A stretch of DNA of 64,000 nt from assembly GCF_001281525.1 (NCBI RefSeq), contig NZ_LGCI01000003.1, positions 107,939 to 171,938 of the forward strand, given 5' to 3'. The notes under the pieces were generated by a model. The model was not told where the DNA came from. It was given only the letters and a program-made list of their open reading frames with translations, and did not search any database. Both the position numbers and the translations under genes were made by a program. Positions 26,494 through 35,965 of this stretch are shown one piece after another; position 1 is the first letter of the stretch, and each line of letters opens with the position of its first letter. Origin of the DNA: Lysinibacillus macroides (lineage in GTDB: Bacteria > Bacillota > Bacilli > Bacillales_A > Planococcaceae).

Positions 26494-26975
26494 TAACGTG
26501 TCACCTCCATAATTGCTTGTTCAAATTTCCCAATTGAGCGAATAACAGCGTCCTTTGATTCCTCAATATCCATTGCATGAATATAAAACACATCGCCCTC
26601 TTCAGATACTTCCATCACGACAGAACCAGGTGTTAATGTGAGTAACACCGCTAGTGCTGTAATCTCCCAATCACCTTTTAACGCGGTCTTATAAGTAAAA
26701 ATACCAGGCGTAATATTCAGCTTTGGTGTCATAATTTGCTTTAATACACTATAGCTTGATAAAAATAGCTCCCAATTGAAAAGCCATAATAATTTTAGAA
26801 TGGAGAAAACTCGTCGCAAGTAAAATTGAGTGCCATAAAAGCGATGCATCGCATATAAAATTCCTATTCCTACGATAAAGCCCATTAAAAACGTTGAAAA
26901 CTGTGGTGTTACTTCATCCTGCAAAAGCAACCAAAGTGCCGCGATAAATAAATTTAATATAAACTGCATCGCCAT
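26493..26975 (-). CDS. mrpE: Mrp Na+/H+ antiporter subunit E
   Basis: 160 residues, MnhE/PhaE family. N-terminal membrane segments (FILNLFIAALWLLL, then FLMGFIVGIGILYAMHRF) are followed by PGIFTYKTALKGDWEITALA and LLTLTPGSVVMEVSEEGD, the family core. Shares a base with each neighbour. Confidence 0.93.
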   Translation of the reverse strand: MAMQFILNLFIAALWLLLQDEVTPQFSTFLMGFIVGIGILYAMHRFYGTQFYLRRVFSILKLLWLFNWELFLSSYSVLKQIMTPKLNITPGIFTYKTALKGDWEITALAVLLTLTPGSVVMEVSEEGDVFYIHAMDIEESKDAVIRSIGKFEQAIMEVTR

Positions 26976-28480
26976 TATTTATTCACCTCACCTTGCCATA
27001 ATTCTCCGTCCAATACTGGATCGATATACATCGAAGGCGTATAAAGCGTTTCCGCTGCATCTGTTACAAAGGGTGCTAATTTTTCGGCGCCAACCCCTAA
27101 GCCAATTGTACAAACAGCCAATAATGTTAATGGGAGCATCACACGCTTTGGCAAAGGCTTTTCATCCTCTAAGCTAATAATGGTTTCTCCAAAAAAGGAG
27201 GAAAGGAAAATTCGTAACAGTGAATATAAAACAACTAAACTAGATAAAAATCCTAGACCTAATAGCACAAAATTGCCACCCTCTATTGCACCTTGTCCAA
27301 TTAATACCTTCCCTAAAAAGCCGCTTAATGGTGGTATACCCGCTAACGAACACATGGCAATAAAGAATAACCAGCCAAAGAAAGGATAATTTCGAATAAG
27401 CCCGCTCATTTTATCAATCACTGTTTCCCCAGTTAAATAGATCATCATGCCGACTGCTAAAAACAGCATAGCTTTTGCAACCATATCATGCATTAAATAA
27501 TAGATAACACCCTGCAAAGCTGATTCTGTACCAATGGCGAGACCTGCTACGATAAATCCAACACCAATCAGCACATTATAAGAGGCAATCGTTCTTACAT
27601 CTCGTCCTGACAGAGCGCCAATGCAGCCTGCCATAATGGTTAGTCCTGCCATAATCCCAAGTACGGTGTGTGTCACTTCTGTATTATTTGGGAACAGCAA
27701 TGTGAAGGAGCGTACAAGTGCATAAATCCCTACTTTTGTTAATAATGCTGCAAATAATGCTGCGACAGCTGTTGGAGGCACACTGTAGGAGCCTGGGAGC
27801 CAAAAGAAGAGCAAGAGTCCAGCTTTTAAGCTAAAGACAATTAAGAAAATGAGTGCCACCGTTGTAATTAGTGGATTCGCTCCTGCCTCCATAACACGAA
27901 GTGAAATATGTGCCATATTCAATGTTCCAATAGTTCCATATAAGAATGCTAGCGCCACTAAGAAAATCCACGATGCCACAATATTAATTAAGACATATTT
28001 TAATGCTTCACGCAGTTGAATTTTTTCGCCTCCTAAGCTAATAAGCCCATAGGAGGCAAGCAGCATTACTTCAAAGCAGACAAATAAGTTAAAAATATCA
28101 CCTGTTAAAAATGAACCATTCACACCAGCTACCATCAGTAAGGTAAATGGATAAAAATACATTTTTTCATAGGCTAGCTCCATCGTAAAAATTGCATATA
28201 GCAAACAGATCACTGCGACAAGATTGGCAACTAGCACTAGTAAGGTTGCGAATGAATCTGCAACAAATGAAATACCAAACGGTGGTGCCCAACCGCTAAA
28301 ATCAATGCGCATTACCCCTTGTGTTTGGATCTCTAGCAATAAAACAATGCTAATCACAGCGATAAAGCTCAGTGTTAATAAGCTAATAATGCGCTGTAAA
28401 AAGACATGCTCTTTTAAAAACACGAGTAAAATCGCTGTAATAACTGGCACGATTAATGGTAAAACAATCATATTACTCAT
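26975..28480 (-). CDS. mrpD: Mrp Na+/H+ antiporter subunit D
   Basis: 501 residues with about 14 membrane segments, related to NuoN/NuoM of complex I. The conserved proton-path Glu is in NLFVCFEVMLLASYGL, and Lys residues are in SLKAGLLLFFWLPGSY and ALLTKVGIYALVR. Overlaps mrpC by 8 nt. With MrpA it forms the ion-translocating core. Confidence 0.95.
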   Translation of the reverse strand: MSNMIVLPLIVPVITAILLVFLKEHVFLQRIISLLTLSFIAVISIVLLLEIQTQGVMRIDFSGWAPPFGISFVADSFATLLVLVANLVAVICLLYAIFTMELAYEKMYFYPFTLLMVAGVNGSFLTGDIFNLFVCFEVMLLASYGLISLGGEKIQLREALKYVLINIVASWIFLVALAFLYGTIGTLNMAHISLRVMEAGANPLITTVALIFLIVFSLKAGLLLFFWLPGSYSVPPTAVAALFAALLTKVGIYALVRSFTLLFPNNTEVTHTVLGIMAGLTIMAGCIGALSGRDVRTIASYNVLIGVGFIVAGLAIGTESALQGVIYYLMHDMVAKAMLFLAVGMMIYLTGETVIDKMSGLIRNYPFFGWLFFIAMCSLAGIPPLSGFLGKVLIGQGAIEGGNFVLLGLGFLSSLVVLYSLLRIFLSSFFGETIISLEDEKPLPKRVMLPLTLLAVCTIGLGVGAEKLAPFVTDAAETLYTPSMYIDPVLDGELWQGEVNK

Positions 28481-28811
28481 CTGGCGTACCTCTCAATTCA
28501 TCAAAATTCCCTGAACCATTTGTTTTGTACGCTCGATAGCCTAATACGAGAACAAATGCCGTGACTGCAAAGCTAATCACAATGGCTGTTAAAATTAATG
28601 CTTGCGGTAATGCATCGGTATAAGGACCCTCTGATTCTCCTAATAATGGTACATCCCCTTTTTTAAGACCACCCATTGTTAATATAAGCAAATGAGCAGC
28701 ATGTGATAATACAGCCGTTCCTAAAATAACACGCAATAACTGTTTCGAGAGGATTAAGTACGTCGCAACAGCTACTAATATACCTACTAAAACCAGTATT
28801 AAAGATTCCAT
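28473..28811 (-). CDS. mrpC: Mrp Na+/H+ antiporter subunit C
   Basis: 112 residues, NuoK-like, three membrane segments. ILGTAVLSHAAHLLILTMGG and DALPQALILTAIVISFAVTA are the family motifs. It lies between mrpB and mrpD in the standard order. Confidence 0.95.
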   Translation of the reverse strand: MESLILVLVGILVAVATYLILSKQLLRVILGTAVLSHAAHLLILTMGGLKKGDVPLLGESEGPYTDALPQALILTAIVISFAVTAFVLVLGYRAYKTNGSGNFDELRGTPDE

Positions 28812-28814
28812 TGG

Positions 28815-29237
28815 CTACTCATCCTCACTTATACTTAAAATAATTGTTACCACAACACCCACAACCGTTAAAGCTACTCCCGCTTCAAAGATGGTTACAG
28901 TTGAAAATCCCATTTCCCCAAATATAGGGACATTTATATACGTATGTGTTTGCGTTAAAAATGGCACATCGAAAAACAAGGAGCCTACCGCAGTTCCTGT
29001 AGCAAGCAGAACCCCCAAAGCGGCCACCTTTTTAAAATCGAATGGCATCCCTTTATGCACTGTTTCAATATCATAGGCAAGATAGAGCAACACAATACCG
29101 GAAGCTAATACAAGTCCACCGATAAAGCCGCCACCTGGCGCATGGTGTCCCGCAAAGAACAAATACACACCAAGCGTTAAAATAATAAACACAACTGCCT
29201 TGGTAACTGTTCTTAATATCACATCATTAATTTTCAT
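28815..29237 (-). CDS. mrpB: Mrp Na+/H+ antiporter subunit B
   Basis: 140 residues, MnhB family, four membrane segments. FFAGHHAPGGGFIGGLVLA is diagnostic. ATG 29237 has AAAGGAGG upstream inside the end of mrpA (11-nt overlap). Confidence 0.95.
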   Translation of the reverse strand: MKINDVILRTVTKAVVFIILTLGVYLFFAGHHAPGGGFIGGLVLASGIVLLYLAYDIETVHKGMPFDFKKVAALGVLLATGTAVGSLFFDVPFLTQTHTYINVPIFGEMGFSTVTIFEAGVALTVVGVVVTIILSISEDE

Positions 29238-31641
29238 GATCTGCTTCCTCCTTTCGTGGCTTAAGCTTTATTAATGTATAAACCCCTAAGCCAGCAATAA
29301 GAAGAACAACAACCTCTAGCATGGTATCAAATGCACGGAAATCTCCGAGTATTGTATTCACAATATTTGAACCACCAGCTAACTCATAGGAATCATTAAA
29401 ATAGATAGCTACTGATTCAAAGCGGTCATAATGTACTACTGCTAAGCCTACAATTGTCACCGTTGCCCCTGCAAAAATGGAAATAATGGCCTTTGACCAT
29501 TGCACCTTTTTAGGAGGAGCCTCCGGCATTAAATCTGGCAAATATTTAAAACATAATAGGAATAAAGCAGTTGTCACGGATTCAACCACTAACTGTGTCA
29601 ATGCTAAATCGGGTGCACGGAAAATCACAAAGAAAAAGGCAATGGAATAACCTAATACACCATTTAACAACATAGCTGTTACGCGCCCTTTGGCAAAAAT
29701 CATCCAGATAGCTGCAAAAATCATTACAAAGACAAGAATTAATTCGTAGTATTCCACAACAGAGTCATTGTCAAAGTTAAATACCATAGCATCTGACCAA
29801 ATAAAATAGCCTGCAATCAGTGCAATAAAGAATACATATATATAGATAAAATAATGTGTTAAATTACCTGTCATATATTTACGAGTGAATGTGGCTGAGC
29901 CGCTTTCACTCATTTCAAGCAGGCGATTGTAATAGGTGTTAAACGTATATTTTTGTGAAAATATGCGATAGAGCGGCTTCCAGCTTTTTAATGTTTTAAA
30001 GAGAATCGTACCGATAAGAATTACACCGATTGTCATCCATAATTCTGGACTTAAGATACCATGCCAGGCATGAATATGTGGGGTTAATTCACCCGCTGTT
30101 GGGAAAGTAGGATAAATACTTGCCATAGCAGGCTCTAAAATATAGTGACCTAATATATTTGGAAAGAAAAAGATTCCCACTACAAACAAACATAAAATAA
30201 GTGGTGATATCAACATGCCAAATGGAGCCTCGTGTAGTTTTTTATCCAATTTCTCGGGCTGTAGTTTCCCCAAAAATGTGCGGCTAATTAAAATCATGCT
30301 GTAAACAAACGTAAAGACACTAGCTACCCATGCGATGATTGGGAATAAAAGCCCCATGTCAGCAATCGTAAATGCTTCCACATCTCGAATAGCTAATACT
30401 GCTGCAAAAAACATTTCCTTGCTTAAGAAACCATTAAATGGCGGTAGTCCTGCCATTGACAAACTGCCGATAACAGCAATCGTAAATGTGACAGGCATAA
30501 AGGCCATTAAACCACCTAAGCGACGAATATCACGTGTACCTACCTCATGATCGACAATACCAACCATCATAAATAATGCACCTTTAAATGTGGAGTGATT
30601 CACAAGATGGAACAATGCTGCAAAGCTTGCCTGTGTGTAAATAATAGAGCTTTCTGCATAGCCATAATAATGTCCAACGGAGCCAAGACCAAATAGACTC
30701 ATAATTAAGCCTAGCTGACTCACTGTTGAATAGGCTAATAAGGCTTTTAAATCTGTTTGACGTACAGCATTAAAGGAACCCCAGAATAGTGTGACAAGTC
30801 CAATAGTGCTAACTAGCCAGAACCAGATCGCCTCTCCGCCAAAGACTGGAGAAAAACGGGCAACTAAATAAATACCGGCCTTCACCATTGTTGCTGAGTG
30901 TAAATAGGCACTAACAGGGGTTGGTGCCTCCATCGCATCAGGCAACCAAATATGGAAAGGGAATTGGGCGGATTTGGTAAAAGCCCCTAATAAGATTAAA
31001 ATTAGTGCTGGCGTAAACAAAGCATGATCGCGTATGACTTCTACATTTGCTACAATGTCACGAATGCTAAATGTATTGGATGCTACATAAAGCATGAGGA
31101 AACCAGCAAGCATGGATAGTCCACCAAAGACCGTAATGATCATTGCCTTTTTAGCACCTGCACGCGATGCTTTTCGATGATGCCAATAGGCAATTAATAG
31201 GAATGATGATACACTTGTTAATTCCCAAAATGTGTATAATACCATTAAGTTATCTGAAAAGACAACACCAAGCATGGCACCCATGAATAGTAATAGATAG
31301 CAGTAAAAATGATGAAGAGATTCTTTCGTTGATAAATAAAAAATAGAATATAAAATGACTAAACTACCTACACCTGTAATTAGCAAGCCAAAAATCATAC
31401 TGAGTCCATCAAGGTAAGTTGTGAAATTTATATTAAAAGAGGGAATCCACTCATATGTATGGATAAACGTTTTACCCTTGGCAACTTGTGGAATGTAGCG
31501 TATAAGTAAAAGAAATAAAAGCAATGGAACTGATAAAACAAACCAGCCAAGATGTGTGACACGCCTTAGTCGCTTATAAAGCAATGGGATAAGCGCAGCA
31601 CCAACAAATGGCAGAAGTATTGCGATAAGTATTGTAAGCAA
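29227..31641 (-). CDS. mrpA: Mrp Na+/H+ antiporter subunit A
   Basis: 804 residues, normal for MrpA with the fused C-terminal MnhB-like region. The start is TTG 31641 behind GTAGGAGG with a 7-nt spacer; the upstream ATG at 31668 would span that site. The NuoL-like part shows TFWELTSVSSFLLIAYWH, FPFHIWLPDAMEAPTPVSAY and LHSATMVKAGIYL; the C-terminal part includes DLALTQLVVESVTTALFLLC and RAFDTMLEVVVLLIAGLGV. It heads the seven-gene operon that exports Na+ for protons and supports alkaline pH and salt tolerance (established for the family). Confidence 0.95.
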   Translation of the reverse strand: MLTILIAILLPFVGAALIPLLYKRLRRVTHLGWFVLSVPLLLFLLLIRYIPQVAKGKTFIHTYEWIPSFNINFTTYLDGLSMIFGLLITGVGSLVILYSIFYLSTKESLHHFYCYLLLFMGAMLGVVFSDNLMVLYTFWELTSVSSFLLIAYWHHRKASRAGAKKAMIITVFGGLSMLAGFLMLYVASNTFSIRDIVANVEVIRDHALFTPALILILLGAFTKSAQFPFHIWLPDAMEAPTPVSAYLHSATMVKAGIYLVARFSPVFGGEAIWFWLVSTIGLVTLFWGSFNAVRQTDLKALLAYSTVSQLGLIMSLFGLGSVGHYYGYAESSIIYTQASFAALFHLVNHSTFKGALFMMVGIVDHEVGTRDIRRLGGLMAFMPVTFTIAVIGSLSMAGLPPFNGFLSKEMFFAAVLAIRDVEAFTIADMGLLFPIIAWVASVFTFVYSMILISRTFLGKLQPEKLDKKLHEAPFGMLISPLILCLFVVGIFFFPNILGHYILEPAMASIYPTFPTAGELTPHIHAWHGILSPELWMTIGVILIGTILFKTLKSWKPLYRIFSQKYTFNTYYNRLLEMSESGSATFTRKYMTGNLTHYFIYIYVFFIALIAGYFIWSDAMVFNFDNDSVVEYYELILVFVMIFAAIWMIFAKGRVTAMLLNGVLGYSIAFFFVIFRAPDLALTQLVVESVTTALFLLCFKYLPDLMPEAPPKKVQWSKAIISIFAGATVTIVGLAVVHYDRFESVAIYFNDSYELAGGSNIVNTILGDFRAFDTMLEVVVLLIAGLGVYTLIKLKPRKEEADHEN

Positions 31642-32229
31642 ATAAAAACCTCCTACTATCAAAATCATCTAAAAATTTGTGGTGATTGGAATATTTAGTG
31701 TTAACACTAGAGAAATTTGTTCAAGCTAAGGAACATATCAGATGGTGATCTTGAATTTTTTGCAAACTGCATGGGGTAAGAAAGTGACGATCGTTACTTT
31801 CTTAAAAGATAGCATGGTGATAGTTGAAAACACAAAATGCAAAGAGGTTACAGACTCATCACCTCTAACCCTTTATAAGCCTAAATAACTTGTGAAAAAT
31901 CAAATAATTTATACAAATAAAAATCAGTCATATCAGCATTATAAATACACTTGACTATCTAATTAACAGCCTGCATAATAGTGTTTCATATGACAACATA
32001 TTTACCTACAATGCGCACAATGCATAAATTAAATAACTTATAATTATTGATTTAAGCTTAATTTTTCAAGGGTTTTCCAATATATTTTCGTTAACTTTTA
32101 TACATTTTTAAGTATACAATATTAGTGAACAGAATGCACTGTAACAGCATTGATTTTAGCTGTTTTAGGATAATTTTTTCAAAATTAACAGTGAGTAAAA
32201 TACCAACAGATAAGAGGTGTAGATTTTTT
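31642..32229. other. 588-bp divergent promoter region between mrpA and the USP-like gene
   Basis: No gene seen. A/T-rich, with the large palindrome at 31777-31804 and several TATAAT-like boxes. No riboswitch that I can recognise; a structured 5' leader to mrpA is possible since the palindrome lies 136 nt upstream of the start codon. Confidence 0.5.
31777..31804. promoter_or_regulatory. Near-perfect 28-bp palindrome upstream of mrpA
   Basis: Two 14-bp half-sites without spacer. The left half is TAAGAAAGTGACGA, and the complement of the right half differs at a single base (A for G at position 10). The centre is CGATCG. It is too symmetric for chance in A/T-rich DNA and has no T-tract on either side. 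Candidate operator for a dimeric repressor controlling mrp. Confidence 0.5.
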
Positions 32230-32916
32230 ATGAAGCATGTAAAAGGGCGTTTGGATGAAAGTATATTAGTTTGTGTTTACTATGGACGAAATGGCGAACG
32301 CTTAATACGTCGTGGTCACAAAATGGCCACAATGCTAGATTGTCCACTTTATATTCTTTCAGTCGATTCGCAGCCCCTTGATGCATTTGACGCAGAGAAA
32401 TCTAATTACATTGAAGAATGGAAAGAGCTAGCAGAGGAACTTGAGGTTGAAAAATTCATTTTACAAGATAATGAAAAACGCCCAATACAAAAGGTGATTG
32501 CAGAGGTCGCAAAAAATTATGGCATATCCCAAATTATTGTAGGGCAAAGTGCACAAAGCCGCTGGGAGGAAATCACGAAGGGCTCTTTCTTAAATGTGCT
32601 GTTAAAAGAGGTGCCTTTTGTAGATTTTCATATTGTTGCTGTTCAACGTCCTACTGATGATGATGCAAATGAAACATATGAAAAGGGTGTGCGTGCTTAC
32701 TTAATCAAAGAGCAGGAGAATTTTAAAGTAGCGTTTACATGTCCGAAATATGTATCCATCGAGGGTATATTTTTCAAAGAAATTGGTACGGATTTTGACA
32801 ATGGTATTTTTAAGTTTACTTACAACGATAAAATGCATGAGGTTCATATTTCTGAAGGCTATGTAGTCGATCAAGAGAAGCTTCCTGGAGAATTTTTATC
32901 ACCACTAAGACAATAA
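32230..32916 (+). CDS. Universal-stress-protein-like domain protein (KdpD-USP type)
   Basis: 228 residues from ATG 32230, behind AAGAGGTG; the longer frame from 32125 lacks a site. Residues 7-140 resemble the USP domain of KdpD sensors (SILVCVYYGRNGERLIRRGH, CPLYILSVDS, ISQIIVGQSAQSRWEEITKG, VDFHIVAV). The C-terminal 85 residues are unrecognised. No kinase domain is attached and no kdp genes are near. It may bind a nucleotide and sense stress (inference). A terminator follows at 32991. Confidence 0.65.
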   Translation: MKHVKGRLDESILVCVYYGRNGERLIRRGHKMATMLDCPLYILSVDSQPLDAFDAEKSNYIEEWKELAEELEVEKFILQDNEKRPIQKVIAEVAKNYGISQIIVGQSAQSRWEEITKGSFLNVLLKEVPFVDFHIVAVQRPTDDDANETYEKGVRAYLIKEQENFKVAFTCPKYVSIEGIFFKEIGTDFDNGIFKFTYNDKMHEVHISEGYVVDQEKLPGEFLSPLRQ

Positions 32917-32990
32917 TATGGAGACACCCTTTACGCCGAGTGTGGAGGTACAGGTACGCCATGTTTTTAAGAAATATTTAAAATAAAAGT

Positions 32991-33035
32991 GAGGACTGTT
33001 GGAAAAGAAAAATCCTTTTCGACAGTCCCTTTTTG
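32991..33035 (+). terminator. Terminator after the USP-like gene
   Basis: GGACTGT-T-GGAAAAG pairs with CTTTTC-G-ACAGTCC, followed by CTTTTTG. It lies between converging genes and overlaps the MFS gene end. Confidence 0.85.
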
Positions 33036-34241
33036 CTAGGCTATAGTTGAAGCTGGTTTGTCTTTTGGTAAGAAGAAAGCTATTAGCAATAATAAAGGTA
33101 ATAAAGAAACGATCATCATTGTAAAATCAATTCCTTTATGATCCATTAACATGCCGATCACCATCGCTCCTATTGCTCCCATCCCAAAGGCAAAGCCAGT
33201 GGTTAGTCCAGCCATTGTACCAATTTTTGTAGGCACTAGCTCCTGTGCATAGACAACCGTAACAGAGAAGCTAATCATAATCAATGTACCGATAATGACT
33301 AAAAATAGCACCGCTGCCCATAAAGACACATATGGTAAGGCCAAACAAAATGGCATAGGCACTACTACCGATAAAATAATAACGTTTTTTCTACCAATAC
33401 GGTCTGATAAGGAGCCACCAAAAAATGTCCCCACTACACCAAAAGCCATAAAGGTGAAAATTAATATTTGTCCCAATCGAAGGCTTACATCATAATGATC
33501 CATTAAATAAAACACATAAAAGTTTGTAATATTTGTTGTATAAAATGATCGTGCAAAAATAATTGTAAATAATAATGCTAATGCAATCCCGACTTGTTTT
33601 TGTGTTAAAGGCGGCAATGTTGACACTAATACTCGCTTTTTCTTCGCAATGCGCTCTTGCTCCAATTGTTTCTTGTACCATCCTGCAATTTTACTCAATA
33701 AAATAATGCCAAACGTTGTAGCCACCAAGACAATGGCTGCGCCACGCTGACCAAAAATATCGAAAATATAGGCACTAATTAATGGCGCAAGTGCTTGTCC
33801 TGAGTTTCCCCCAACCTGATAAATTGACTGAGCTAGCCCTCGTTTAGAGCCCGCTGCCATAAATGATACTCTCGATCCCTCTGGATGAAATACTGCTGAA
33901 CCAAAGCCTAAAAATAATACCGCAATAAGAATAATCCAATATTGTGTTGTCAACGCTATAACTGCTATACCAATAAAGGAACTAACCATTCCTATCGGCA
34001 ATGCATATGGCATTGGCTTTTTATCACTGACAAAGCCTACTACAGGCTGTAATGCGGAGGCAAATATATTTAAGACAAACGATATAAGACCTATTTGTGT
34101 AAAGGTAAGTCCTAATTCACTTTTAAATATTGGGAACATCGCTGGAATAACAGCCTGCATTGTATCATTGATAAGGTGCGCAATGCCTATTGCAATCATA
34201 ATGGGATAGACTGGATTTGTTATATTTAATTGTTTATTCAT
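33036..34241 (-). CDS. MFS exporter, fosmidomycin-resistance (Fsr) type
   Basis: 401 residues, 12 membrane segments. The start AIGIAHLINDTMQAVIPAMF, then PVVGFVSDKKP (loop 2-3) and LGFGSAVFHPEGSRVSFMAA, are features of the Fsr group. GGSLSDRIGRKNVI is the second MFS motif A. ATG 34241 follows AGAGGTGG. Relatives export fosmidomycin or other small compounds. The substrate here is unknown. Confidence 0.85.
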   Translation of the reverse strand: MNKQLNITNPVYPIMIAIGIAHLINDTMQAVIPAMFPIFKSELGLTFTQIGLISFVLNIFASALQPVVGFVSDKKPMPYALPIGMVSSFIGIAVIALTTQYWIILIAVLFLGFGSAVFHPEGSRVSFMAAGSKRGLAQSIYQVGGNSGQALAPLISAYIFDIFGQRGAAIVLVATTFGIILLSKIAGWYKKQLEQERIAKKKRVLVSTLPPLTQKQVGIALALLFTIIFARSFYTTNITNFYVFYLMDHYDVSLRLGQILIFTFMAFGVVGTFFGGSLSDRIGRKNVIILSVVVPMPFCLALPYVSLWAAVLFLVIIGTLIMISFSVTVVYAQELVPTKIGTMAGLTTGFAFGMGAIGAMVIGMLMDHKGIDFTMMIVSLLPLLLLIAFFLPKDKPASTIA

Positions 34242-34347
34242 GCTGCCACCTCTTTTTTCACTTGATGTGTATCCATGATTGTCGCATACTATTGACCTTT
34301 TTGCACAAGCTATAAAATGACAAGCCGTAAAAGGAGTTGATATAGAT

Positions 34348-35067
34348 ATGGAAAGCTTTATTCATGCTCATTTTTGGGAAATGATTTTAAGAACAACACT
34401 TTCCTTCTTTGCGTTACTAATTTTAGCCCGTATTCTAGGGAAAAAACAATTGGGTCAACTAACTTTCTTCCATTATATTACAGGTATTACATTTGGATCG
34501 ATTGCTTCTGAAATTGCCTCACAAGAAGAAACACCTTTTTTAGATGGCATGATTTCTCTTATCTGGTGGAGTGCTTTAACGTATTTAATGACCCTGATTA
34601 CTATTAAATCTAAAAAAGCCCGTGTGCTCATTGATGATAAGCCTACAATTGTCGTACAAAATGGTCTTATTTTAGAATCTGCCTTAAAGAAAAATCGTTT
34701 GCATTTAGATGAGCTAACGATGATGCTTCGTGAACAGGCAATTTTCTCTGTTCAGGATGTCCAGTACGCACTACTTGAAACAAATGGGAAACTAAGTGTA
34801 CTACAAAAAACCTCTGAGCAAGTTGCTACAAAGCAGGACGTAAAAGCAGACGTATCACCGCCTACTTATCTGCCTACTGAGGTTATTTCTGATGGACAGC
34901 TTATTAAAGAAAACCTTGTGGAGCTTGAATTAACAGAAGACTGGGTAATGAAAAAACTGAAAAAACAAAATGTGCAGGCTGTTGAGGATGTCTATTTTGC
35001 ACAAATTCAAACAAATGGTTCTTTATATATCAGCTTAAAAGATAAAGCGAGACATTCAAGCCCATAA
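34348..35067 (+). CDS. DUF421 / YetF-type membrane protein
   Basis: 239 residues. Three N-terminal membrane segments (TTLSFFALLILARILGKKQL, FFHYITGITFGSIASEIA, ALTYLMTLITI) are followed by the cytosolic DUF421 domain with RVLIDDKPTIVVQNG and LDELTMMLREQAIFSVQDVQ; a second half-copy is suggested by LTEDWVMKKLKKQNVQAVED. ATG 34366-region alternatives are not needed, as AAAAGGAG precedes ATG 34348. Spore-former relatives include YetF, YdfS and SpoVAE-like proteins. The role is poorly known. Confidence 0.88.
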   Translation: MESFIHAHFWEMILRTTLSFFALLILARILGKKQLGQLTFFHYITGITFGSIASEIASQEETPFLDGMISLIWWSALTYLMTLITIKSKKARVLIDDKPTIVVQNGLILESALKKNRLHLDELTMMLREQAIFSVQDVQYALLETNGKLSVLQKTSEQVATKQDVKADVSPPTYLPTEVISDGQLIKENLVELELTEDWVMKKLKKQNVQAVEDVYFAQIQTNGSLYISLKDKARHSSP

Positions 35068-35089
35068 TTGCTTGTTGTCTCGACTTTTG

Positions 35090-35800
35090 TCAGTTTACCT
35101 TTACAATATCTAATGGTGTAATAATACCGATTAATTTTTGATGCGGTTTGCCATGCTCGGTTATCAATAATGCCTCAAATCGCTTGCCTCTTTCGACCCC
35201 TTGCTTAAAAATCTCCTCCGCCTCATAAATCGTAATATGCTTACTGACAAATTTATAATTTACCCTATTTTTCTCATGTGTTAAAATATCATGCAATGTC
35301 GGAATTCTATTTGGCACTTGACTGTGATGATCTCCCATTGTTGAGGCAAGCCAATTAGTAATACCTACTGTTGTGATAAGTCCTCTAAATTGCTTATTAT
35401 GATAAACAGGGAATTGTGTATATTTTCGTTGTCGTATAATTTTTAATACCTGCCTAAGGGAATCATTTTCTTGAAAAACAAGCACACGCTTACGAAACAT
35501 TTGTCCCACGAGTGTTGGCTTAGCTAGGGTAGCATCTATGTATTCAATTCTCTCTACTACGTCTGGATGTGGCTCTGCAATTACATAATTTAAAGAAATA
35601 CGATGATGCACAATTGCATTGCGTAAATCTGCATAAGATCGCAAATCATCCTCATATTTCTTCACCAGTACATCTTTTCTCTTAGCTTGCTCAATAAGAC
35701 GAGAAAATGGTATAAAATCCTTTGCGCCAATAATATCTCTTAATCGATGGTCTATCCGATTAAACGCTGTTAGGAAACGATCGGAATTTTCAGTCCCCAC
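35090..35800 (-). CDS. CBS-domain protein
   Basis: 236 residues, GTG start behind AGAAGG. The N-terminal 85 residues are helical with ADLRNAIVHHR, a HEPN/Swt1-like look. A CBS pair follows (VLVFQENDSLRQVLKIIRQR, QFPVYHNKQFRGLITTVGIT, and ITIYEAEEIFKQ ... LIGIITPLDIVKV). CBS pairs bind adenosyl nucleotides. The role is unknown. Convergent to the DUF421 gene. Confidence 0.8.
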   Translation of the reverse strand: MGTENSDRFLTAFNRIDHRLRDIIGAKDFIPFSRLIEQAKRKDVLVKKYEDDLRSYADLRNAIVHHRISLNYVIAEPHPDVVERIEYIDATLAKPTLVGQMFRKRVLVFQENDSLRQVLKIIRQRKYTQFPVYHNKQFRGLITTVGITNWLASTMGDHHSQVPNRIPTLHDILTHEKNRVNYKFVSKHITIYEAEEIFKQGVERGKRFEALLITEHGKPHQKLIGIITPLDIVKVN

Positions 35801-35920
35801 TTTTTATGTACCTTCTTTCTATAGTAATCTATATATTTTCCGAGTTATTTGACAAATTTCGAGCTATAGCTACATTATATGCCTATATATTGGATATTCC
35901 AAGGTAGTTTCAACTAGAAA

Positions 35921-35958
35921 AAGCGAGGAAAATCCTATTGAACGGATTTTCCTCGCTT
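35921..35958 (-). terminator. Terminator of the ABC exporter operon
   Basis: A perfect 15-bp stem (AAGCGAGGAAAATCC with its complement) and an 8-nt loop. On the minus strand it is followed by TTTTTCTAG. It sits 8 nt past the permease stop. Confidence 0.92.
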
Positions 35959-35965
35959 TATCTTA

